DNA from: Pictodentalium vernedei
Taxonomy: Eukaryota > Mollusca > Scaphopoda > Dentaliida > Dentaliidae
NCBI GenBank assembly: GCA_031216915.1
Contig: CM062289.1
Location: 248,125,187 to 248,189,186 of the forward strand
DNA length: 64,000 nucleotides
Reading direction: 5' to 3'
The position numbers were made by a program, and so were the translations under genes. Numbering within the stretch: the first letter of the stretch is position 1; each line of letters opens with the position of its first letter. Of this stretch, positions 10,707 through 19,890 are shown piece by piece. The notes under the pieces were generated by a model. It was not told where the DNA came from and did not search any database. It worked only from the letters and a program-made list of their open reading frames with translations.

Positions 10707-10805
10707 ATGTTAAGTAGGTCAGTCGGCAACTTGTATTTATGGTGCGCTGATGTCATTTGCAGAAGAAATGGAAGTTTTGATGGCAGTGGACTGTCCAACG
10801 GCTGA
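10707..10805 (+). promoter_or_regulatory. Upstream ORF overlapping the HEXIM start
   Basis: If transcription begins near 10662, the first ATG in the mRNA is at 10707. It opens a 32-codon frame that runs past the HEXIM ATG (10750) and stops at 10803-10805 in a different frame. Such an overlapping uORF would lower HEXIM translation unless it is skipped by leaky scanning. Confidence 0.4.
10739..10750 (+). promoter_or_regulatory. Three-codon uORF ending at the HEXIM ATG
   Basis: ATG GTG CGC TGA, whose stop shares one base with the HEXIM start (TGATG). Its start context is weak (T at -3, G at +4). It could permit reinitiation at the main ATG. Confidence 0.4.
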
Positions 10806-11688
10806 CAGCAATTTGAAAGTGCCGAAACTTGTTGAGGTTGACGAGAATATTCAGCCAAATGGTAGAAAATTACTTGGGGTTGAAAACTGTCGACGATCAC
10901 CGAAAAGTGATCGAGAAACTGAAAATGTTGAACGAAACAACAGCAGCAACGGTGGTCCCGAGGGAAGTGATTCTGATGAGTTCGGGGTGGATGGTAAAAA
11001 GAAAAGAAAAAAGCGCCGCGGTAAGCATAAGGGAGGAAAACACCACAAACGGTGGAAACCTTACGCAAAAATGAGTTGGAGTGAAAGACAGAAGCTGGAG
11101 GAAAGAGAGTCCAAAAGAGCCCACTTGAAACGAGAGACTGCTTTCGCAGAGGGGCACCCAGTCGCACCCTACAATACCACACAGTACCTTATGGAGGATC
11201 ACATTCAGAATGAGGCAATTTCACCTGATCTCATAGTTGAGGACCCAGTTGTTACTGCTAACCGATCATCAAGAGAGGAATTTTCTGGTACTGAAGATTC
11301 AGAGGATGAATACATTGAATCGCCTGGTGAGGAAGAAATGTACATGGGTATGGCAAAAGAATTTTCAGAGACTTATGATAATATTCATGCAGAACGCCTC
11401 CAGACCATGAGTAAGGATGACTTGATCAAAGATTATATTGAGTTGGAGAGGAAGTTGGAGAGACTTCAAGAGAAAGATGCCCAACAACAAAAACGGTTGG
11501 AGGATTGTAAATGTGGAAGTGCTATTTTAGACTGCAGCCCTAGCAAAAGTCGGACCAATAAAGAAAATGTTGCACATGAATCTGAACTGACAAGTAACAT
11601 TTTGAGGGAAATTGAAACGCTGAAAGATGAAAACAGGACTTCACGCGGTGGAAAATCTCACTCTATTGACAAACTTAATGGAATGTGA
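10750..11688 (+). CDS. HEXIM: HEXIM-family P-TEFb inhibitor, single exon
   Basis: 312 residues. HEXIM proteins bind 7SK snRNA in the nucleus and then sequester and inhibit P-TEFb (CDK9-cyclin T), restraining RNA polymerase II pause release. Visible here: an acidic/Ser-rich N-terminus; a basic RNA-binding stretch at residues 83-104 (KKKRKKRRGKHKGG, KHHKRWKPY); the HEXIM core KPYAKMSWSERQKLEERES at 103-121; the signature PVAPYNTTQYLMEDH at 137-151, with the PYNT tetrapeptide at 140-143; an acidic block at 175-196 (EEFSGTEDSEDEYIES); and a coiled coil from about 205 to 255 (heptads in LIKDYIELERKLERLQEKD) expected to dimerise and bind cyclin T. The length is close to human HEXIM1 and HEXIM2. The gene is intronless, as in vertebrates. 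An in-frame second ATG at 10768 has a better start context (A at -3, G at +4), so translation may begin at residue 7. The gene is flanked by MITEs but is intact. Confidence 0.93.
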   Translation: MSFAEEMEVLMAVDCPTADSNLKVPKLVEVDENIQPNGRKLLGVENCRRSPKSDRETENVERNNSSNGGPEGSDSDEFGVDGKKKRKKRRGKHKGGKHHKRWKPYAKMSWSERQKLEERESKRAHLKRETAFAEGHPVAPYNTTQYLMEDHIQNEAISPDLIVEDPVVTANRSSREEFSGTEDSEDEYIESPGEEEMYMGMAKEFSETYDNIHAERLQTMSKDDLIKDYIELERKLERLQEKDAQQQKRLEDCKCGSAILDCSPSKSRTNKENVAHESELTSNILREIETLKDENRTSRGGKSHSIDKLNGM

Positions 11689-11972
11689 GATTTTGCTGCT
11701 TTCTGCTGTTTCAAACATTCTGTTTTTCAATTGTAAGTTGACATGTGATTGGTAACCAAAGTGGTCAGTCAAGGGCTAGATTGAATTCCTATGTTACCAA
11801 AGGGAATGGGGGATGTGCTGCCCTAATTGAGGTTTACATATTACTTTCAGGATCCAAATAAGCATATAGAGCAGAATGAGAGTACAAAGTGGAAAATTAT
11901 TCCAAACTCAATAACAGTATAAGGTGGAATAAGAAAGAGTAGAGGGTGGCAATTAGATATTTTTCAGAGAAA

Positions 11973-11978
11973 AATAAA
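11973..11978 (+). terminator. Poly(A) signal candidate for HEXIM
   Basis: AATAAA about 285 bp after the HEXIM stop codon, the first canonical signal downstream. The 3' end would fall just before the MITE at 12061. Confidence 0.5.
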
Positions 11979-12060
11979 CTCACGAAATAGCGGTAAAAAT
12001 CAAATACTCGCCTAGTGAGTTGTTTATCATTATAGTTTTATTTATCTATTGCGTTATTTC

Positions 12061-12322
12061 CTGGCCTGAAAATAAGCAGTCCGACATTTGCAGAATGAGG
12101 TCCCCAGAGGGTGAATTTGATGATGCTATCCCATACAGTGGGCCGATTTATACTATTATCCTCTGGGTACCTCTTTTCTATTTTGTTTTGAGACCCAGAT
12201 TCAGACTGAGGTTCACAGAGGGTAAATTTAGTGATTCTACCCTGCTGTGCAGGGTAGCATCACTAGATTCACCCTCTGGGGACCTCATTTTGCAGATGAC
12301 CGTCTGCTTATCTTCTGGCTTG
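12061..12322 (+). mobile_element. hAT-type MITE, family A, copy 2
   Basis: Same family as 789-1041. The perfect 8-bp target duplication gttatttc is at 12053-12060 and 12323-12330. The inner palindrome TACCCTGCTGTGCAGGGTA lies near 12238-12258. Confidence 0.9.
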
Positions 12323-12935
12323 GTTATTTCCATTGAATTGGGGGTCCAGGGAACCAGATTGTATTAGAAAAGATGAATATTTTATTTGTTGCATGTCCAA
12401 GGTCTATTTTCAATAAAAGTACAGACCCACATGAGCAGAGTTCAGAGTGGCAAAATGTTGAAAAATTAATAAACATACAGGTATGCTTACTTGGATCCCA
12501 AGAGTACTGCTCCAGCACCAAGGTAATAACCTTGTTTACAAGGGAATATCCCAGAGTACTTTGGGATTTCCCCAGCCCTCCACACAGGTCCAGGAATATT
12601 TGGAAAGTGATGTTGTTCCGGTTCAAATAGCTGCTACAGTACAGCTGCCATGGGTGGGCAATATTTCCACGGATGCAATAATATTAGATTCTGAATGCTA
12701 ATTTTTGGAATAAGAAGTAACTTCCATGCTTTACTCTTTCTCATATGATTGATGTGAGTCAGTGTGACAATGTTTGCCTGTTTTGGAGCAAGTTTGTTCC
12801 TTTGTTAACCCATATAATACAGTAGTTCAAAAGTAAAATTTTCTTGAACTTCATGATTAAAACATAGCTTTCCCCCAAATATCTTAAACTTCATGATTAA
12901 AACCTTTGTCCCAAATTTTCAATAGAAGCATACAA
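12323..12935. repeat. Interspersed repeat fragments, no gene
   Basis: 12633-12712 matches the 24676-24770 MITE (TGGGTGGGCAATATTTCCA). 12715-12840 matches 53815-53945 (TGATGTGAGTCAGTGTGACA, TTTTGGAGCAAG). A 17-base block AACTTCATGATTAAAAC occurs twice near 12846-12904. ORFs here have no domains. Confidence 0.6.
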
Positions 12936-12988
12936 ATATGGATATCATTGGAACCAGCTGATTCAGCTGGTTCCAATGATATCCATAT
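12936..12988. repeat. Perfect 25-bp-arm palindrome
   Basis: Arms of 25 bases around the spacer att at 12961-12963. The left arm begins ATATGGATATCATTGG and ends CCAGCTG. It looks like the core of a foldback MITE, similar in layout to other palindromic cores in this window. Confidence 0.9.
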
Positions 12989-13277
12989 TGGTATGGATTT
13001 ATTGAGAAATTGCCATGATGTGTGAGGTTGTGTAAGCCACACTTAGGCTAATTTTCTGGGTATTTTTGCCATTTTGTTAGGTAAAGGCTTAGCCTCTTGG
13101 TTAACCATTATAATTGGCAGATTTGGGGATGTGAATTTTGTTGAGAAATAAAAGTCATTATGATTTATAATAATTCATCTTTTATCATTGTTACATGTCT
13201 TCTTATGTCATTACCTTCCAATCAAATCTCCAATTATGAAACTATTTTTTGGTTAACCTACAGTATGTGGACAGTGG

Positions 13278-13515
13278 ATTGTAACTAAATCACCCGTGGA
13301 GTGGAGTTGTCACCCAAGCTATAACTTTCAAATTGTGAACAAATTGACAAAAAATACAAGCAATGTTTCAGCCAATGGATCTCTGGGTTTAACCCGGAGG
13401 TCCATTGGCTGAAATGTTGCTTGTGCTGTTTATGCTTTGCAACAAATTTGCAATTATTGCTTGGGTGGACTCTCAACTCTGCAGGTGATTTAGTGATAAT
13501 ACACTCTCCACGTAC
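13278..13515. mobile_element. Palindromic MITE with TAACTAAATCACC ends
   Basis: Tips TAACTAAATCACC and GGTGATTTAGTGATA mirror each other. A core palindrome at 13366-13414 (TTTCAGCCAATGGA and TCCATTGGCTGAAA) is mirrored again outward through CACCCAAGC and GCTTGGGTG. A partial relative of the core lies at 21155-21225. Confidence 0.7.
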
Positions 13516-14877
13516 TGTATAAAGAGGTCTCCCAAAAATCTTTTTGCGTAACCTATAGGCAGCCCGTCCTATAGGTTGCCCCAATTGTCAAGCCGTGCAT
13601 TTCATATAGTCCTATGATCAGAAAAGTGAGGTTTTTCTTGGACAGGTTGAGAGACACTTTTGTCCAAATTTTAGGCATGCAGATTTCATGGAAAAGACCA
13701 TTCAGTTTATGTGCATGTTCCATTGGGCCAAGATCACAGAACCGATAAAAAAAAAAGAGGTTCCCACAAATTCTTTGGCATTTCGCTTTTCATCAAGGGG
13801 CACTTAAAACACAACTTTTCTGCAAAGTCTAAATAAAATTGTACATCGTTTTGACAGTTTCCGTCAATTCAGATTCTTGGGCATGCAGGCATGCATGTTG
13901 CCAACAATTCCCGGTTCTTAATCACTAAAATTGAATGCACCCAATTTCGGCATGTTTGGCAACAAGACCACGTAGAGCCAAAACGCACGAAACTGTATCA
14001 TTGAAAACAATAACAAAATCACATTTTATCACTGAAACTGACGATGAGGGGAAAATGTCTTTGCTAAAATGCAATAAATGTTCTTCCAATTTGAAAGCAC
14101 TCCATGAATCAATCAGAAGTGGCGTGTTCAAGCTTTATTTATATCCAAGGTTAACAGACATTTCTTTCCAATGAATTCTGTATTGTTACCTTCATACATG
14201 GGATGTTTCGTACTTAGACGATTCGCACCTTCCGAATCAGAATGCAGAAGAATTTTGATTTAATTTTTTCTATTGATTCAACTTTAAAGTAAAAAATGAA
14301 ATAATTATTCCATTGCCAGACACAGTTATGATTGTTTTTTCTTTATCTTTTTCACTTGCAAGTAATGTTGTACACATTCATCTGAGTTATCATTGCCTCA
14401 GCTCATGTTGCAATTAGATTGAGTGTTCAAGGGAACAAAAGACACAAATGAAAATACAGATAATTTTTTTCACTTTTTTATTTTTAATTTCATCAAATAT
14501 ATTCACCCTCTCATCTACAGCAATCCACTTCATATTCTTGGTCCTTCTTAAACATTTGCAGGTCTTAAGCTGGAAACCAGGAAAAGAAATTGGGGTACAG
14601 AATAAATAAGAAATAAAAATAGGTTCTTTCATAGTTCTTGTTGGAAACCAAAAGTAGGTTCCATAGGGTTCCCAGACATCAAATACACTGAACCCGTTTT
14701 CATGTTCCGTGAATTTCTGAAATCTTTATGTCTGGATTACAGATACTTAACCCTTTGAGACTTTAATTATCCTGACGTTAATTTAAAATATTACTGGGAA
14801 TTCAGTTTCTTCGTTTTTTAAAATGCGACGTCAAACGTCAGAAAGTACCAATAACAAGATACTTTTCACATTAGTGA
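13516..14877. other. No gene recognised
   Basis: AT-rich. Short ORFs at 13925-14174 and 14414-14632 show no domain. A TTAACCCTTTGAGA motif at 14748 resembles the tip of the TTAA-flanked MITEs, but no matching right end was found. Confidence 0.4.
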
Positions 14878-15082
14878 TTATCTGGTTGAGAGCTAGATTA
14901 TTTTTGGTGGTCTGAATTTGTTATTGAAAGCTTGTTTATTAAGAATTATTGGAGAGTACCTGTGGGCACTCCAATAATTTGTAATAAAACAAATTTATAT
15001 ATACAAAATATTATTTGTGTTTGACTGAATAAGAAATATAAGCAAGGAGAGTGTTGGCATTTGCTCTGGTGTCCTCATTTTT
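14878..15082 (-). mobile_element. MITE C, left part (split by element I)
   Basis: Reverse complement of the intact copy at 50577-50818, sharing the hairpin GAGTACCTGTGGGCACTC and flanking AT-rich text. The remainder lies at 19850-19890, beyond the inserted element I. In the intact copy the sequence at the junction is an uninterrupted run of six T (minus strand of 50616-50621). Confidence 0.85.
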
Positions 15083-16653
15083 AGCTCACCTTTGGCGAAG
15101 CCAAATTTGTGCTTATGCCATGGCCAGTTGTCTGTCTGTCCGACAACAATTCAGTACGGCTCGGGCTAGAGGTCGTATTTATGAACCGATCTTTACGAAA
15201 CTTCTTGGGTACCTTTGTTATGACTGTGGGACGAGAACGAGTGTTTTTGGGTTCGGTCCGAAATTCAAGATGGCTGCCAGCCGCCATTTTGTACCGACGA
15301 TGCAGAAATTTGTTTTTTTGTACAGAACTTCCATATGAAAGCTATGATTTGAATAATTTTTTGTATGAATGTTTAGTACCATGGGATACATTACATATAA
15401 TACGGATTTTTTTCTCGTGCATAAATTATGCAAATTAGACTAACTTTGATGTTTTTTGGTGTTGCTTTCAGCACTGTTTGTGCAAATGCCAATACGGCTC
15501 GGGCTAGAGGCCGTATTTATGAACCGGTCGATCTTTAGGAAACTCCTTGGGTACCTTTGTTATCACCGTGGGACGAGAACGAGTGTTTTTGGGTCCGGTC
15601 CGAAATTCAAGATGGCCGATGGCAGCCATTTTGTACAAAATGTGGTGCAATCAGATTTTTGCACAGAACTTCCATATGAAAGCGCTGATTTGAATAAGTT
15701 TTTGTGTGAATGTTTAGTACCATGGGATACATCACATATAATACAGGTTTTTTTCTCGTGCAGAAATTATGCAAATTAGATGAACTTTGATTTTTTCAGT
15801 TCTACTTACACACAGTAAGTACACATATCAATACGGCTTGGGGATAGAGTCTGCATTTATGAACCGATCTTCACGAAACGTCTTGGGCACCTTTCTTATC
15901 ACCTTGGGATGAGAACGAGTGTTTCTGGGTGGGGTCCAAAATTCAAGATGGCTGCCAGTGGCCATTTTGTACCGAAATTAGGTCCAATCCGTTTTTAGCT
16001 TAACTTGACATAGTCGAGATAAGCTATTGCCATCATGCGTGTGGAAGTCTGTTAGTTTGTGACGTCTGTTCACATTTTCCTTTAGCATGGGCTACACCCC
16101 GCAGTTCTTGTCTGATCGTCACAAAATTTCATATGCAGGTTTGGGGTCATGTCTAGATGAGAACGTCCCCTTTTGGTCGCGATCGGGCAACCGGTATGGC
16201 TGCCCGATCCCAAAACCCGAAAACCATTAGCACAGTCTACAGGTCGTATTTATGAAGGGATTTCATTGTAACTTGGTAGGATGCCTCTGTATAATGCCTA
16301 GATGAGAACGTCCCCTTTTGGGCATGATCTATAAACCGTGATGGCTGCCCAAGCCCGAAACCCAAACACTTTTAGCAAAGACTGTAGGTCATGTTTAATG
16401 TGGAGGGATTTCATTGTGACTTGGTAGGATGACTCCTTATGATGTCTAGATGACAATTTCCCCATTTGGGCATGATCTGCCAACCATGATGACAGCCCGA
16501 GCCCAAAACCTTTAGCACAGTCTACAGGTCATATTTATTGAGGAATTTCATTGTAACTTTGTGTGTTGACTTCATACAATATCTAGATGAGAAAGTCCCC
16601 TTTTGGACGTGATTGGGCAACTGTGACGGCTACAGGGGCCCGAAGCCCGAAAA

Positions 16654-18420
16654 CCTTTAGCATGGTCTACAGGTCATATTTATGAAGAAATTTCATTGTA
16701 ACTTGGTAGGATGACTCCAAATAATGTCTAGATGAGAACGTCCCATTTTGATCGTGATCATGCAGCCTTGATGGGTGCCCGAGCCCCAAAACCTTTAGCA
16801 CAGGCAAAAGATCATATTTATGGAAGGATTTCATTGTAACCTGTTAGGTTGACTCCATATAATGCCTAGATGATGACCTCACCTTTTGGTCGTGATTGGT
16901 CAGTTGTGATGGCTACAAGTGCCCGAAGCCCGAAAACCTTGAGCACAGTCTACAGGTCATATTTATGAAGGGATTTCATTATAACTTCTTAGGATCACTC
17001 CAGATGATGCCCAGATGAGATTGTCCCCTATGGTTGCGATCATTCAGCCATAATGGCTGCCCGAGCCCGAAGCCCGAAAAACCTTTAGCACAGTCTACAG
17101 GTCATATTTATGAAGGGATTTCAGTGTAACTTGGTAGGTTAACTTCATATAATGTCTAGATGAGAAAGACCCCTTTTGGACAAGAGTGGGCAACTGTGAC
17201 GGCGAAAGGTGCCCGAAGCCCGAAAACCTTTAGCACAGTCTACAGGTCATATTTATGAGGGGATTTCATTGTAACTTGGTAGGATGACTCCAAATAATGT
17301 CTAGATGAGAACGTCCCATTTTGATCACGATCATTCAGCCTTGATGGGTGCCCGAGCCCAAAAACCTTTAGCATAGGTAAAAGGTCATATTTATGGAAGG
17401 ATTTCATTGTAACCTATTAGGTTGACTCCATATAATGCCTAGATGATGACATCCCCTTTTGGTCGTGATTGGTCAGCTGTGATGGCTACAAGTGCCCGAA
17501 ACCCAAAAACCGTGAGCACAGTCTACAGGTCATATTTACGAAGGGATTTCATTGTAACTTCGTAGGATCACTCCAGATGATGCCCAGATGAGATTGTCCC
17601 CTTTGGTTGCGATCATTCACCCATGATGGCTGCCCGAGCCCGAAGCCCGAAAACCTTAAGCACAGTCTACAGGTCATATTTATGAAGGGATTTCATTGTA
17701 ACTTGGTAGGTTGACTTCATATAATATCCAGATGAGGACGTCCCCTTTTGGACATGATTGGGCAACTTTGACGGCTAAAGGTGCCCAAAAACCTTTAGAA
17801 CAGTCTGCAGGTCATATTTATGAAGGGATTTCATTGTAACTTGGTAGGATGACTCCAAATAATGTCTAGATGAGAACGTCCCCTTTTGGTCATGATCATT
17901 CAGCCTTGATGGGTGCCCGAGCCCAAAAACCTTTAGCATAGGCAAAAGGTTATATTTATAGAAGGATTTCATTGTAACCTGTTAGGTTGACTCCATATAA
18001 TGCCTAGATGATGACATCCCCTTTTGGCCGTGATTGGTCAACTGTGATGGCTACAGGTGCGCGAAGCCCAAAAACCTTGAGCACAGTCTACAGGTCATAT
18101 TTGTAAAGGGATTTCATTGTAACTTTGCAGAATCACTCCAGATGATGCCCATATGAGATTGTCCCCTTTGGTTGCGATCATTCAGCCATGATGGCAGCCC
18201 AAGCCCGAAAACCTTTAGCACAGTCTACAGGTCATATTTATTAAGGGATTTCATTGTAACTTGGTAGGTTTACTTCATATAATGTCTAGATGAGAACGTT
18301 CCCTTTGGATGCAATTGGGAAACTGACGGCTACAGGGGCCCGAAGCCCGAAAACCTTTAGCACAGTCTACATGCCATATTTATGAAGGGATTTTAATGTA
18401 ACTTGATAGAATGACTCGTT
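16654..18420 (+). repeat. Higher-order tandem array, 4-monomer unit of about 565 bp
   Basis: Monomer types recur in order A (GATGGGTGCCCGAGCCC), B (AGCATAGG or AGCACAGGC, AAAAGG), C (CCTTGAGCAC, GATCACTCCAGATGATGCCC), D (GGTTGACTTCATATAATGTC). Type A starts at 16654, 17227, 17792 and 18354, giving unit lengths of 573, 565 and 562 bp. Confidence 0.85.
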
Positions 18421-18645
18421 TTGGAATAATTTCACTGTAACTTGGTAACTTTTGTTGATATATGTTAACTGTGAGGGCCACATACATTCACTGTGAGGTC
18501 ATATTAACCCACCCCTCAGCTCTTTAGTACAGTGTACACCTCATATTATTTTTATCATAAACATAGCATACAGGGAACAGAAATGAACATATTCCAAATT
18601 ATTACAATTCTTGTCTTATTTCATAATCCTTTCATAAACATTGAA

Positions 18646-18870
18646 TCCCCGCGGGAACCCCGGGAAGTAAGCAGCACTTGTTTACTGTGGTAAACCAGTT
18701 CCGCTTTACTAGTAAAATAGGACCCAGTCACCAATGCTTGGGGTGAAAGTCCTCTAAAATGGGCAACATGTTGATCAACGATTGACTACACTTGACTTCA
18801 TCTCCGTGTTGTGTCACGATTAGCCATGGTGCATAAATATGTGACGTTAACCACCAACAAACAAACAAAC
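18646..18870 (+). mobile_element. Young SINE (CCCCGGGAAGT head), copy in element II
   Basis: 225 bp, head TCCCCGCGGGAACCCCGGGA, tail CACCAACAAACAAACAAAC. The perfect 12-bp target duplication ataaacattgaa is at 18634-18645 and 18871-18882. The related element II at 29504-29530 has the unoccupied site with a single copy of that 12-mer. The body (TTTACTGTGGTAAAC, AAAATAGGACCCAGT) recurs in many older copies. Confidence 0.95.
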
Positions 18871-19849
18871 ATAAACATTGAACATTATCCTTTTCATCAA
18901 ACACAACACACAAGTTAAGCTACAGTGTCATTGACACCTTCATTTGTACACAACTTCTATACGACTCAGGCTAGAGGTGTATTTATGAACCGATGTTTAC
19001 GAAACTTCTTGGGTACCTTTGTTATCACCGTGGGATGAGAACGAGTGTTTTTCGGTGTGGTCCAAAATTCAAGATGGCCACCAGCAGCCATTTTGTACCA
19101 AAATTAGTGCAATCAGTCTTTTGTACAGAACTTCTGTATGAAAGTTCTGATTTGAATAAATTTTTGTATGGATGTTTAGTAACATGGAATACGTCACGTA
19201 TAGTACAGGCTTTTTTCTCGAGCAGAAATTATGCAAATTAGATGAACTTTGATTTATTCAGTGCTACTTATACACTGTAAGTGCACATGTCAATACGGCT
19301 TGGGCTAGAGGCTGTATTTATCAACCGATCTTCACGAAACTTCTTGGGTACCTTTGTTATCACCTTGGGATGAGAACAAGTGTTTCTGGGTGCGGTGCAA
19401 AATTCAAGATGGCTGCCAGTGGCCATTTTGTACCGAAATTAGGTCCAATCAGTTTTTTGTCACAACTTCTATACAGCTGGTATTTATGAACTGATCTTCA
19501 CGAAACTTCTTGGGTACCTTTGTTTTCACCTTGGGACAGAAACAAGTGTGTTTTGGGGTGCCTTTGTTATCACTGTGCTATGAGAACAAATATTTTGGCG
19601 TTCAGTCAGACCCACTCTGGGACTCCAAGATTTCTTTTCTAGTTTAGCATCTGACTGTCACCCACCTTTACAATACTTTACCTATACATTTGTTACAGGC
19701 TACGGTCAGTATTTATGTACAGACCGTTACAATACTTTATATGTACCTTTGTTATCAGGTCATTACCTAGATGTTTGTCATTGCTTTGTCACATACTGTA
19801 CATGTACATGTCTTAACAAGTTGAGCTACAGTGCCATTGACACTTTCAT

Positions 19850-19890
19850 TTGAAAGCCCTGATAGTGGCTTCTAGCACTCAACCAGTTAA
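19850..19890 (-). mobile_element. MITE C, right part
   Basis: TGAAAGCCCTGATAGTGG to CAACCAGTTAA continues MITE C from 15082 once element I is removed, ending in TTAA at 19887-19890. Confidence 0.85.

Larger units (their letters stand above)
15997..18943 (+). mobile_element. Helentron/HINE-like element II, copy 1
   Basis: 5' hairpin AGCTTAACTTGAC, atag, TCGAGATAAGCT; 3' subterminal AAGTTAAGCT is the inverse of the 5' tip and is followed by the hairpin AGTGTCATTGACAC and TTCAT. Inserted into element I in a T-run: paralogous empty copies at 19458 and 46605 read CAGTTTTTTGT, and the filled site has the same six host T once one T at each element end is counted as its own. The body is about 16 monomers of 139-147 bp ordered as a four-monomer higher-order repeat. 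A SINE interrupts the 3' region. Confidence 0.88.
15083..19849 (+). mobile_element. Helentron/HINE-like element I, copy 1
   Basis: 5' terminus AGCTCACCTTTGGC, spacer, GCCAAATTTGTGCT forms a hairpin, followed by GTC-rich sequence. The body is tandem monomers of about 335-340 bp and shorter variants of about 180 bp, each starting AATACGGCTCGGGCTAGAGG and containing AAATTCAAGATGGC. The 3' end carries AAGTTGAGCT (inverse of the 5' tip), then a hairpin AGTGCC, att, GACACT and TTTCAT. It is inserted in a T-run of MITE C and is itself split at 15997-18943. ORFs with residues such as KLLGYLCYHRG are translated monomers. No Rep/helicase gene is present, so it is non-autonomous. Confidence 0.85.

Noticed and set aside
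10631-11182. 183-codon minus-strand ORF
   Set aside because: It lies antisense to the HEXIM coding region and upstream leader and has no domain of its own.
12936-12988. Perfect hairpins as microRNA precursors (also 21021, 33504, 50735)
   Set aside because: Perfect arms with 2-3 base loops and several genomic copies fit MITE cores better than Drosha/Dicer substrates, which have bulges and larger loops.
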